From Phycisphaerales bacterium (GTDB lineage Bacteria > Planctomycetota > Phycisphaerae > Phycisphaerales > UBA1924), in assembly GCA_029260265.1 (NCBI GenBank), contig JAJDDO010000024.1, positions 559,458 through 623,457 of the forward strand: a stretch of DNA of 64,000 nucleotides. Reading direction: 5' to 3'. Shown here in pieces: positions 50,692 through 58,779 of the stretch; the stretch's first letter is position 1, and every line of letters begins with the position of its first letter. Position numbers and translations under genes: made by a program. Below the pieces are notes generated by a model. That model did not search any database. It had not been told where the DNA came from and saw nothing but the letters and a program-made list of their open reading frames with translations.

Positions 50692-50764
50692 TGGAGCGAA
50701 GGAGGGTCGAACTCCTGACCTCATCATTGCGAACGATGCACTCTACCAACTGAGCTACCGCCCC
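50692..50764 (-). tRNA. tRNA-Ala (anticodon CGC)
   Basis: Reading the reverse strand: acceptor GGGGCGG pairs with TCGCTCC (with the G3-T70 pair that marks alanine tRNA), D-stem GCTC/GAGT with AGTTGGTA loop, anticodon stem CATCG/TGATG with loop TTCGCAA (anticodon CGC, bases 50729-50731), variable loop AGGTC, T-stem AGGAG/CTCCT with loop TTCGACC, discriminator A. The CCA end is not encoded. 73 bases long. It decodes GCG. Confidence 0.93.
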
Positions 50765-50773
50765 GCAAAGCTC

Positions 50774-50779
50774 ATTGTA
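50774..50779 (-). promoter_or_regulatory. -10 box of tRNA-Ala
   Basis: TACAAT on the reverse strand, nine bases upstream of the tRNA 5' end. No good -35 hexamer is visible. Confidence 0.5.
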
Positions 50780-50871
50780 CCGGACCCGATGTATTCTGAT
50801 GGATTGAGAGGCAGAATCCGTCGCTTCAACCGATTGACCGCACGGGATTCAATTTCAACAATCACCTACCC

Positions 50872-51774
50872 ATGCCAACCACCGATCAACACCCCGAGCC
50901 GCCCCCCGCGATTGAGATCAATGGGGTCGGATTCAGCTACCCGCCGGTCGGGATTCGACATCAACCGGTCGAAGCCCTCGCGAGTATCTCCATGAGCGTG
51001 CTCGCGGGCGCTCGTCTGGGGATCCTCGGTCCGAACGGAGGCGGGAAGTCAACGCTTATTCGGCTCATCCTTGGAACGCTCACCCCCAGCGTAGGCACCG
51101 TTCGTGTGTTCGGAAAAAAACCGGCTCAAGCACAGGCCGATGGGCTCATCGGGTACCTTCCTCAGCGGATCGAAGCGCAGCGCGATTGGCCCATCAGCAT
51201 TCGCCAGGCGGTGGGGTATCCGATCGCGTGCCGGCTCAAGCCCTGGCAAAGGATGAGCGCCGAATCATGCCGGGCAGTAGATGAAGCGATTGCTCTTGTC
51301 GGGCTTGGTAATCTCGGCGATCGGACGATCGGCGCACTGTCGGGCGGGCAGCTCCAGCGTGCGATGATCGCGCGAGCAATCGCGGGCAAGCCCAAGCTCT
51401 TGGTGCTCGACGAACCCACAGTTGGGGTGGATATCGCTGGGCAGCAGCAGTTTGCGGAGTTGATGAACACGCTGCACACTCAACTGAATCTGACGACCGT
51501 GATCGTCACGCACGATCTTCGGGCGATTGCAACTGTCGCCGACCGTGTTGCGTGCTTGTCTAGGACTCTGCATTTTCATGACGATGCCGACGGGCTCTCG
51601 CCGCAGCTGCTCGCCGATGTGTTTGCTCATGATATGGCCGCCGCGTTCGGGCGGGTCCATGTCGACGCCCACCTTGCCGAAGAGTGCAACGATCCCAATC
51701 ACTCCAGCTCGGATCGCTGCGGGCACAATGATCACAATCATGGGTGCGGATGCGATGGGGGAGATCAGCCATGA
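50872..51774 (+). CDS. Metal ABC transporter ATPase (ZnuC/MntA type)
   Basis: 300 residues. Walker A is GPNGGGKST, the ABC signature is LSGGQLQRAMIARAIAG, Walker B is LLVLDEPTVGVD and the switch is THD. The sequence and the partner gene fit the zinc/manganese/iron chelate (ZnuBC, cluster 9) group. The C-terminus has an added metal-binding tail rich in His, Asp and Cys (HSSSDRCGHNDHNHGCGCDG), suggesting zinc or a similar ion. No substrate-binding protein gene is nearby. No ribosome binding site or -10 box is clear before ATG 50872. Overlaps the permease gene by four bases (ATGA). Confidence 0.87.
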   Translation: MPTTDQHPEPPPAIEINGVGFSYPPVGIRHQPVEALASISMSVLAGARLGILGPNGGGKSTLIRLILGTLTPSVGTVRVFGKKPAQAQADGLIGYLPQRIEAQRDWPISIRQAVGYPIACRLKPWQRMSAESCRAVDEAIALVGLGNLGDRTIGALSGGQLQRAMIARAIAGKPKLLVLDEPTVGVDIAGQQQFAELMNTLHTQLNLTTVIVTHDLRAIATVADRVACLSRTLHFHDDADGLSPQLLADVFAHDMAAAFGRVHVDAHLAEECNDPNHSSSDRCGHNDHNHGCGCDGGDQP

Positions 51775-52670
51775 GCCTGCAAGAAGCATTCAGCCCGGAC
51801 GGCGGATTGCCCGCGATCATCGCCGCATTGGCCATCTGCACGCTTGGTGGCGTGCTCAGCACGCTTGTTGTGCTCAAGCGGCTCGCGTTTATTGGGCAGG
51901 GCATATCGCATGCCGCCTTTGGAGGCGTTGGGGTCGCCTTGATGGTGGGGCTCACCGGGGGGAGCGTTGCCAGCAACACCGGGCAGATTGCGGTTGTGCT
52001 CGGGTTCAGCATCGCTGCTGCATTGTGGATTGCACATCTTGCCAAGAAGAGTTCGGGCGGATCTGATACCGCGATCGGCGTGGTGCTTTCAGTCTCGATG
52101 GCGATCGGGTTTATTCTCGTACAGATCGCATCGGCTCGATTTGAACAGGCGCACGCCGGGCACGATCATTCCACTACCGAGATGGCTGGGCACGAGGATG
52201 CCCATCATGCGATCGAGGAGGTGCTCTTTGGTGATATACTCCAGGTCTCGTGGCTCGGGGCGATCATCGCGGTTGCGGCGATGCTCCTGCTGCTCAGCTC
52301 GGCGTGGTGGATGCGCCGGAAGCTGGTGCTCTGGGGATATGACGAGCCTGTGTGCGAGGCATTCGGTGTTGATGCCGACAAGATTCGCCGGGTTTTCTTT
52401 GTACTGCTCGCCGTTTCCATTGTGGTTGCTATGCAACTCGCCGGCGTGGTGCTTGCAGCCGCGATCTTTGTGCTCCCCGGTGCATCGGCGCTCAACATCT
52501 CTGGCAGACTCCGCCCGGTCGTCATGATTTCAACAGTGCTTGCAGTGCTCGCAGCGGTTGGGGGTTTGATCCTCGGCTTTTCGACCGGCTGGCCGATCGG
52601 GCCTTGCATCGTGGCTGTCCAAGGCGTGGTCTTCGGGATCACGCTTGCGGCACGCGGCGTCCTACGATAA
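51771..52670 (+). CDS. Metal ABC transporter permease (ZnuB type)
   Basis: 299 residues with about eight helices, for example IIAALAICTLGGVLSTLVVL and the ABC-3 family motif GQGISHAAFGGVGVALMVGL. A His-rich cytoplasmic or periplasmic loop (HAGHDHSTTEMAGHEDAHH) lies between helices and could bind the transported metal. It pairs with the preceding ATPase (ATGA overlap). GGGGAG lies just before the ATG at 51771. The transported ion is probably zinc, from the His-rich segments; this is inference. Confidence 0.88.
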   Translation: MSLQEAFSPDGGLPAIIAALAICTLGGVLSTLVVLKRLAFIGQGISHAAFGGVGVALMVGLTGGSVASNTGQIAVVLGFSIAAALWIAHLAKKSSGGSDTAIGVVLSVSMAIGFILVQIASARFEQAHAGHDHSTTEMAGHEDAHHAIEEVLFGDILQVSWLGAIIAVAAMLLLLSSAWWMRRKLVLWGYDEPVCEAFGVDADKIRRVFFVLLAVSIVVAMQLAGVVLAAAIFVLPGASALNISGRLRPVVMISTVLAVLAAVGGLILGFSTGWPIGPCIVAVQGVVFGITLAARGVLR

Positions 52671-52700
52671 GAGCCGCCAAGTGGCGACGAAAGGGAACCG

Positions 52701-52886
52701 ATGAAAGCCGAAAAAATGCTCGCCGAGTTGAACCAGATCCGCAAAGACCTCGATGAAGACCAATCAGATATCGAGTGGTTGACGCTGCATCATGCGTTCT
52801 GCTTTATCTCTTACAAGATGGGCGATTTTCAGGCGTACCTTGACGATCAGAACGAACGAGGCGCGTTCGAAGAGTTCGAGGATTGA
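52701..52886 (+). CDS. Small acidic hypothetical protein
   Basis: 61 residues, rich in Asp and Glu, probably helical: MKAEKMLAELNQIRKDLDED, then a central LHHAFCFISYKMGDFQAYL segment with Phe and Tyr, and an acidic end. I do not recognise it. AAGGGAA lies about five bases before the ATG. It follows the permease by 30 bp in the same direction, so it may belong to the metal transport unit. Confidence rests on the ribosome binding site and the non-random, protein-like sequence. Confidence 0.6.
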   Translation: MKAEKMLAELNQIRKDLDEDQSDIEWLTLHHAFCFISYKMGDFQAYLDDQNERGAFEEFED

Positions 52887-52904
52887 TCCAGTGATGAGCA
52901 GGCG

Positions 52905-54725
52905 TCAATCCACGCGAAGCTCACGCAGGATCCGATCTGCTTGAACGGCGTTGCCAGATCGGCGAAGTTCGGCCGCGTACAGCGACTTGATCTTAAAGTA
53001 GTTTGATTGGCTCGCGAACTGCGCCGCCATGTCTTGCGGTCGTTTCACCTTGGCCGCCGCGTCTTTGAGGTAGGGCAAGATCGCGCCGCGTTTGTTTTCT
53101 GCCCGTAGCAACCGTTCCATCGCCATCAGGGCATCGACCGCCATCGGCCCGTCATTGAGGAACCCATTGACGATGCTCATGTAAGCTGCCCACGCCTTAT
53201 CAGGCTTGCCGGCCGATTCCATCAGCGTCGCCTGCTGCATCCGCACATTTGAAGCGAGATCCGGGCGGGCTCGGTACTTCTTGAACGCCCATTCCCACAT
53301 CTGGACCTGGCGATCAGGGTTCTTCTCCGCCGAAATCATTTTGGTCAGCACATCGAATGAAAAATCGGGGTACTTGTTCCCGCACATCGTAAACAATGTA
53401 CGCGACCAGGCATCGAGCTGTTTCTCATTGAACTGCCCGGCATTGGCAAACTCGGCGATGGTGTTCCAAGTGGTCGGCACGCTCGAACTCAAGGAGAGGG
53501 CGAGTTGGAGAAGACCAAGCCGATCATCGATCGATCCTGTCCTCGGCTTACGGAGGATCCCTCGCACCTCGTCGATCCCGCCTGAATCTGGCGAGGACCA
53601 CTGCTCATTCATCATCCGCTCAGCGGCGTACCCGGCGGCGGCCGTCGTCAACGATTCGTTCTCACGGTCCTTGAGCATTCCCGCCAGCACGCCAATCGCC
53701 CCGTCGCTGATCTGCTCGCCCGTTTGTGGGTCTCGGACAGTGCCTCGGAGGTTCTGGTAGGATTCATATCGCCCGGAATCAAAGTTCCATGCCCGAGCAC
53801 GCCCTTTGGCATCGAGGAACCCAATCCAAGCGTGGGACACATCGGCCCCGCGGGCGACGACATAGCAAGAGGGGATGCCGCACGCTTTGGCGACGGACTC
53901 GGCGAAGTACGCCTGATCTGCGCACACTCCGCCGTGCTCTTTGATTGATCTGATGCAGTAGTTGCCGGCCGTGGTAACCCTCTTGGGCGCACCGCTGCGG
54001 AAGTGTTCTGTATCGTAGTCGATCTCGAAAAAACGATCGCCGATTTTTGGATAGTTCCCATAGGTCTGCAGCGCCCATTGCATCTGCTCGATGGATTCTG
54101 TGACATTCACCACATGCACAAGCATTGGTGCGGGCATGATGGAGAGGTCGTTGGCGAACCGGCTGTTGTTGCTCAGAAAATAATCGAACAACTCAAGCGG
54201 GGTCGGTGCTTGCGTTCGGTTCTCGTTGATGTTGCGCGTGTACTCGGTGTCGTGGACCACGCACATCGCTGCGGCGAGCGCGGGGAACTGCTCGACTGCC
54301 TTCGTCCGCTCAGCGGCAAGCCGCCCCGCGAGCTCGAAGACCCCGCCCAGATCATCACGCATATCAATCAGCAACCCAAGCTCGATGCGAAACCGCGGAG
54401 TCTGCTTGAGTGGGTTGAGCGTCTTATCGAGCACACTGGTGAACCCACGCCCCGCTTGGGGATGCGCGGTGGTCAAGTTCAGTAATCGCAGCGTGGATTC
54501 GCTCGATGCCATCGCCGCGAGCTGCCGCTTGGATGCGTTGCCCGCGACATAGTCGGCGAGGGTCATAGCATCGGTCAATGCCTGGTCGAAGGTGCCCTCG
54601 TCGGTGATGCTCAGATAGATCTCATTGGCTTTGGCATCAACCGTGTCAACAAACGGGTCACCCCCAAAGCCCATCGAGCAGAGCACGGATATCAAAGTCA
54701 AAGCAGCAAGGTATGGGATTCTCAT
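52905..54725 (-). CDS. Exported transglutaminase-like protein
   Basis: 606 residues with an N-terminal signal peptide (MRIPYLAALTLISVLCSMGF). The transglutaminase-like core is in the middle: Cys in GGVCADQAYFAESVAKACG, His in VSHAWIGFLD, Asp in AWNFDSGRYES. Such cysteine folds include peptidases and amidases. The C-terminal 250 residues are helical and repeat-like (VQMWEWAFKKYRARPDLASN, KPDKAWAAYMSIVNGFLND), possibly TPR-type. Substrate unknown. It is convergent with the small acidic gene (18 bp). The start ATG is at 54725; no ribosome binding site is clear. Confidence 0.78.
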   Translation of the reverse strand: MRIPYLAALTLISVLCSMGFGGDPFVDTVDAKANEIYLSITDEGTFDQALTDAMTLADYVAGNASKRQLAAMASSESTLRLLNLTTAHPQAGRGFTSVLDKTLNPLKQTPRFRIELGLLIDMRDDLGGVFELAGRLAAERTKAVEQFPALAAAMCVVHDTEYTRNINENRTQAPTPLELFDYFLSNNSRFANDLSIMPAPMLVHVVNVTESIEQMQWALQTYGNYPKIGDRFFEIDYDTEHFRSGAPKRVTTAGNYCIRSIKEHGGVCADQAYFAESVAKACGIPSCYVVARGADVSHAWIGFLDAKGRARAWNFDSGRYESYQNLRGTVRDPQTGEQISDGAIGVLAGMLKDRENESLTTAAAGYAAERMMNEQWSSPDSGGIDEVRGILRKPRTGSIDDRLGLLQLALSLSSSVPTTWNTIAEFANAGQFNEKQLDAWSRTLFTMCGNKYPDFSFDVLTKMISAEKNPDRQVQMWEWAFKKYRARPDLASNVRMQQATLMESAGKPDKAWAAYMSIVNGFLNDGPMAVDALMAMERLLRAENKRGAILPYLKDAAAKVKRPQDMAAQFASQSNYFKIKSLYAAELRRSGNAVQADRILRELRVD

Positions 54726-54783
54726 GCAGGCATCTTCGCAGATATCCCCGATTCGGTCGAGCGAATCCGTTCAGAACTTCCAT

Positions 54784-54815
54784 AAAAAAAGCCCCGCAGC
54801 TTAGCGCTGCGGGGC
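54784..54815 (-). terminator. Rho-independent terminator of hppA
   Basis: GCCCCGCAGC (54791-54800), loop TTAGC, GCTGCGGGGC (54806-54815): ten perfect base pairs. Seven A at 54784-54790 give a T-run on the reverse strand. Confidence 0.9.
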
Positions 54816-54841
54816 AAAGAGATTTCGTTTTCACATACGGC

Positions 54842-57550
54842 TCAGATTCCCAGCAGGTCGCCGAGCACATCGCCGTAGGCGACAATCAGCCCCGCAAATA
54901 CAACCGAAACGATCGAGATCAGCTTGATCAAGATGTTCAGAGCAGGGCCAGATGTATCCTTGAACGGGTCACCAACGGTATCGCCGACCACGGTTGCCTT
55001 GTGGTCATCGCTGCCCTTGCCGTAGACGATCTCGCCGCCATTGCCAGCGCCAACCGCTTCCTTGGCACGATCCATGATCGCGCTGCGGACGGTATCGGGG
55101 ATCTTGGCCGAGTTGCCAGTGCCATCGACCATTTCCTGAGCGGTGGTCGCCCCGTAGGATTCAAGCAGCTTCTTGGCGTTGTCCCAAGCACCGCCCGCGT
55201 TGGCCATAAAGACCGCGAGGGCGAAACCGGAGGTGAGCCCGCCGACGAGCATCCCCATCACACCGGCGACCGAGAGGGTCAGCCCGACAAGAATCGGAAC
55301 CGCGATCGCGAGGATCGAAGGCATGACCATTTCTTTCTGAGCACTCGAGGTCGAGATCGAAACACATTCGGCGTAATCCGGGTAGTGGTGCCCATCAAGA
55401 TCAACACCCTTCATGGGCCAGTTGTCCGGGTTGGCAACATCCTCTTCGGACATGCCGTCATTGCGGAGTGCCTGACGGATGAAGCCGAACTGACGCCGGC
55501 ACTCATTCATCATCGCGTAGGCCGCACGCCCGACCGCGTTCATGGTCAACGCACAGAAGAGGAACGCGAGCATCGCACCGATGAACACGCCACCGAGCAG
55601 TTTCGGGTTGGCGAGGGTCACATCGTAGAAGCGGAGCACATCGCTGACCGATCCCTTCTGGGCCGAAGCGAGCGTTGCCGTCCATCCATCACCAGCAACG
55701 GTGTAAACGGATCCATCTTCGGAAGCTGTCACCGGGAAGACGCTGCCCTTGACGGGATTTGGCTTGCCGATGGTCACCGAGTCATCGATCATCATGCCGC
55801 CATCAACGCTGTAGACGGGTTCATCGCCTGATGAATCAACAGAGACGATCGCGAACTTGCCGAAGCGTTGTGCAACCGCGAACTCGCCCATGTCACCGCC
55901 TTCGGCAACGATTGCAGCCTGGTTGTGCTCAAAGTAAGTCTCCGCTTGCGTGCCGATCTGGACCTGCACGATCTGGATGTACGCCGCGAACAGCGCCATC
56001 GCGGTGAGTGCGGCCGAACCAATCGCGAAGCCCTTGCCGGTCGCCGCGGTGGTGTTGCCGAGCGAGTCGAGCATGTCGGTGCGCTCACGAACAATTGGTT
56101 CCTGCCCGGTCATCTCGGCATTGCCGCCCGCGTTGTCCGCGATCGGGCCGTAGGCATCGGTCGCCAGGGTGATACCGAGGGTCGAGAGCATCCCGACCGC
56201 CGCGATACCCACGCCGTAGAGACCCATGAGGAACGAGTCGCCGCCGCCAGCGAAGGAGAACGCCGCGATGATCGCGACGACCACAACGAGCAGCGATGCC
56301 CATGTGGACTTCATGCCTTCTGCGATACCCGCGATGATCACGGTCGCCGGCCCGGTCAGTGCCTGCTCAGCGATCCGCTTGGTTGGCGGATGCTCATACG
56401 AGGTGTAGTACTCGGTTGCGTGTGCGATCACAAGACCAGAGAGCAAACCCGAACCGATGGAGAGCCCAAGCCCCCACCAGGTGGTGATGCCTTCAAGCTC
56501 AGCCGCGTCCTTAAAGATAAACCAGAGCAGCGCGAGAGCGCCAAAGATGATCAGCGCCGAAGCGACATACACACCCTTGTGCAGACCCTTGAGCAGCTGC
56601 GAGAAGTTCGCGTTCTCTTTGGCCTTGACCGCAAAGATACCCGCGATCGAGCAGAAGATACCCAAGCCCGCGAGCGCCATCGGTGCAACCGCAAGCTTGA
56701 GCCCGAGCGCATTGGCCGCATCGCCGTTGGCGAGGGTCATCGCCGCCGCAGCACCGAGTGCCATCGTGGCGAGGATCGACCCGTAGTACGATTCGTAAAG
56801 GTCCGCACCCATACCAGCGACATCGCCGACATTGTCGCCGACATTATCCGCGATGGTTGCAGGGTTGCGTGCGTCATCTTCGGGGATGCCGGCTTCGACC
56901 TTACCAACAAGGTCGGCACCAACATCGGCCGCCTTGGTGTAGATACCACCGCCCACACGCGCGAACAACGCCTGGGTCGATGCACCCATGCCGAAGGTCA
57001 GCATGATGGTCGTGATCTCGGTGATCCCGCCGTCCGCGAGCCCGAACTGGTTAAAGACAAAGAACCACGCAGAGACATCGATGAGCGCAAAGCCCACCAC
57101 ATTGAGCCCCATCACCGCACCCGAGCGGAACGCGACGGTCAGCCCCTCGTTGAGCGATTCTTTCACCGCGTGGGTGGTGCGGGCCGAGGCGTTGGTCGCC
57201 ATCTTCATCCCGAACCAGCCACACAAGCCCGAGAACAATCCCGCGACAGGAACACCGATCAGCGCCCACATCGACTGGAGGTTCAGCTGCCACATCACCG
57301 CAAGGAAGACAATGAGCAGGACGAAGACCATCGCAACGACCTTGTACTGACGAGTTAGGTACGCCATCGCGCCATCTCGGACCGCCTGGGCGATCTCGAT
57401 CATGTCTTCGGAGCCCTCGGATTTTTTCATCACCGAGCCCTGGAAAATTTTGGCCATGATCAGGGCGATGATGCCCCCGGCGGGTGCCAAGTAATACGCC
57501 GGAGTGACATCCGACATCGCTGCCAATGTTGGCATGAGTTGCATACTCAT
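54842..57550 (-). CDS. hppA: Membrane-bound proton (or sodium) pumping pyrophosphatase
   Basis: Hydrolyses pyrophosphate and pumps H+ or Na+ across a membrane. The product has 902 residues and about 16 helices. The signatures are present: GIYTKAADVGADLVGKVEAG, ARNPATIADNVGDNVGDVAG, and VGDTVGDPFKDTSGPALN near the end. GNTTAATGKG has Ala at the position that is Lys in potassium-independent enzymes, so a potassium-dependent type is likely. Between about residues 530 and 640 there is an extra, mostly soluble segment (with FEHNQAAIVAEGGDMGEFAV and GDGWTATLASAQ) that ordinary enzymes of about 700-770 residues lack. Ion specificity is not clear. Start ATG 57550; MQL at 57544 is possible. A long leader precedes it. 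Confidence 0.92.
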   Translation of the reverse strand: MSMQLMPTLAAMSDVTPAYYLAPAGGIIALIMAKIFQGSVMKKSEGSEDMIEIAQAVRDGAMAYLTRQYKVVAMVFVLLIVFLAVMWQLNLQSMWALIGVPVAGLFSGLCGWFGMKMATNASARTTHAVKESLNEGLTVAFRSGAVMGLNVVGFALIDVSAWFFVFNQFGLADGGITEITTIMLTFGMGASTQALFARVGGGIYTKAADVGADLVGKVEAGIPEDDARNPATIADNVGDNVGDVAGMGADLYESYYGSILATMALGAAAAMTLANGDAANALGLKLAVAPMALAGLGIFCSIAGIFAVKAKENANFSQLLKGLHKGVYVASALIIFGALALLWFIFKDAAELEGITTWWGLGLSIGSGLLSGLVIAHATEYYTSYEHPPTKRIAEQALTGPATVIIAGIAEGMKSTWASLLVVVVAIIAAFSFAGGGDSFLMGLYGVGIAAVGMLSTLGITLATDAYGPIADNAGGNAEMTGQEPIVRERTDMLDSLGNTTAATGKGFAIGSAALTAMALFAAYIQIVQVQIGTQAETYFEHNQAAIVAEGGDMGEFAVAQRFGKFAIVSVDSSGDEPVYSVDGGMMIDDSVTIGKPNPVKGSVFPVTASEDGSVYTVAGDGWTATLASAQKGSVSDVLRFYDVTLANPKLLGGVFIGAMLAFLFCALTMNAVGRAAYAMMNECRRQFGFIRQALRNDGMSEEDVANPDNWPMKGVDLDGHHYPDYAECVSISTSSAQKEMVMPSILAIAVPILVGLTLSVAGVMGMLVGGLTSGFALAVFMANAGGAWDNAKKLLESYGATTAQEMVDGTGNSAKIPDTVRSAIMDRAKEAVGAGNGGEIVYGKGSDDHKATVVGDTVGDPFKDTSGPALNILIKLISIVSVVFAGLIVAYGDVLGDLLGI

Positions 57551-57869
57551 TGTGCTAAACCCTTTGTGCTGTGCAGTGTTGTGATCGAAAAGGAACCGAT
57601 CGCCTGCACAAGGTGCACTGTGCGTGACAGGCGAAACCGATACCGTGCCCGCATGATTGAGGGCGCAGAATATGGACGAAACGCCCCAAACGGGGTCGCA
57701 ACTATAGATCGTCCAAACACAAAGAGAACCCCAAAAGATGGAAATTCATCAATCTATGCACGATCTGCGGTCGGGCTCTGAGCGGGTGTCGATGTGATGG
57801 GAAAAATCAGCGCATCAAAAACCCCGACGCATGGTCGGGGCCGGTCTGAATCAGATCAAGCATGGTTGC
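57551..57869. other. Intergenic stretch between hppA and rpsU
   Basis: No gene here. It holds the rpsU terminator at its right end and the probable 5' leader of hppA. On the reverse strand, TATAGT at 57702-57707 could be a -10 box, about 150 bases upstream of hppA, and a small CCCC/GGGG hairpin lies around 57682-57695 in the leader. The short open frame at 57539-57781 (forward) has no ribosome binding site or protein-like character and is not accepted. Confidence 0.6.
57817..57840 (-). terminator. Rho-independent terminator of rpsU
   Basis: CCCCGAC (57822-57828), loop GCATG, GTCGGGG (57834-57840). Five A at 57817-57821 give a T-run on the reverse strand. It lies 29 bases after the rpsU stop. 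Confidence 0.85.
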
Positions 57870-58046
57870 TTAGATTGCGCGAGGAGCCGTGCGGCGCTTA
57901 TCGCGGTTGCGACGCTCCGAAGGCTTCTCGTAGTACTCTTTCCGCTTGACATCCTTGACAAGCCCTTCTTTTTCGCAGAGTTTCTTGAATCGGCGCATCA
58001 TCTGCTCGGCGCTCTCGTTTCCGCGGGATTTAATCCGGATTGCCAT
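57870..58046 (-). CDS. rpsU: 30S ribosomal protein S21
   Basis: 58 residues, a small basic ribosomal protein of the 30S subunit. AIRIKSRGNESAEQMMRRFK, then KKLCEKEGLVKDVKRKEYYE and KPSERRNRDKRR match S21. The ATG at 58046 is the start; the longer frame to 58076 is not needed. TTTGGAG lies about nine bases upstream. It is alone in its unit, with its own terminator downstream. Confidence 0.92.
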   Translation of the reverse strand: MAIRIKSRGNESAEQMMRRFKKLCEKEGLVKDVKRKEYYEKPSERRNRDKRRTAPRAI

Positions 58047-58103
58047 TGGTTCTGGCTCCAAAGGGGTCAAGGTCATCCCCGCACAAGCACAAGCTTGGTC
58101 GGG

Positions 58104-58131
58104 TTAGTATCCAAGGCACCCAACCCGCCAA
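58104..58131 (-). promoter_or_regulatory. Possible promoter of rpsU
   Basis: On the reverse strand, TTGGCG (58126-58131) and TACTAA (58104-58109) are 16 bases apart, about 58 bases before the rpsU ATG. Moderate match only. Confidence 0.35.
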
Positions 58132-58298
58132 GGTCAAGCCTCTGCACCGCCAGAGTTTGCTTTGTCCATGCCTTTCCGCCCGTAACCAGAGGGTATGTGC
58201 AGGGCTGCCGCCCCGATCGCCGATGTCCGCGCATGGACCAATTACATCATGCATCACCACACAATCAGCTCAGATCCTCAGGAACCCGCACCAAGGCC

Positions 58299-58721
58299 AT
58301 GTTTTATCGGTCGATGATCGGTGCCGGGCTCGTTGTAATTTCGGTTCTTGCCGGGTGCCGGGCGTCTGGTCCAACAGTGCGTGAATCGCGTGCATGGCAC
58401 GGGCAAACCCCGGTGATGGGAAGCTACCAGTTCGGTCGGCTGACCACGGACCTGCCCCCGGGCACACCGATCGAGAGTGTGATGGCTGTCGCACGCGCGA
58501 TGTTGTACCGCCAGGGGCACATCATCGAATCCTACTCCATCTCGCCGCAAGGCGGCCGGATGGTCGCCCTCGCGGGCGGAGGGATCGCACCGTACGACAA
58601 GATCAAATTCAGCACCTCATTCGAAGGCTCGACAGTCGTGCTCGAGATCAACCTCGACCCGGGCAACGAGAACCGCTCCCGTGTCGTGCTCGAATCCCTG
58701 CTCGCCGAGTTGGGCATGTGA
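58299..58721 (+). CDS. Small hypothetical lipoprotein
   Basis: 140 residues. The signal peptide ends in the lipobox VLAGC (IGAGLVVISVLAGC), so it is probably membrane-anchored. The mature part is a beta-rich domain (GSYQFGRLTTDLPPGTPIES, ARAMLYRQGHIIESYSISPQ, GSTVVLEINLDPGNENRS) of about 100 residues. I do not recognise the family. Start ATG 58299 is chosen; ATG 58314 is another option, and the frame open to 57831 is shadow. It converges on gltA, whose terminator lies between the two stop codons. Confidence 0.7.
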   Translation: MFYRSMIGAGLVVISVLAGCRASGPTVRESRAWHGQTPVMGSYQFGRLTTDLPPGTPIESVMAVARAMLYRQGHIIESYSISPQGGRMVALAGGGIAPYDKIKFSTSFEGSTVVLEINLDPGNENRSRVVLESLLAELGM

Positions 58722-58728
58722 TCGCAAA

Positions 58729-58756
58729 GAAAAAGCCCCAGCGTTCAGCCGGGGCT
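58729..58756 (-). terminator. Terminator of gltA
   Basis: AGCCCC (58734-58739) pairs with GGGGCT (58751-58756), with an inner GC/GC pair around one mismatch and a GTTCA loop. An A-rich run at 58726-58733 gives TTTTTCTTT on the reverse strand. Confidence 0.75.
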
Positions 58757-58779
58757 CTGTCAGTTTCCTTACAGCCTGA

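Noticed and set aside
54713-57358. Two long forward open frames (372 and 496 codons) opposite hppA
   Set aside because: Antisense shadows in a highly biased gene; low-complexity Arg/Asp/His content and no domain.
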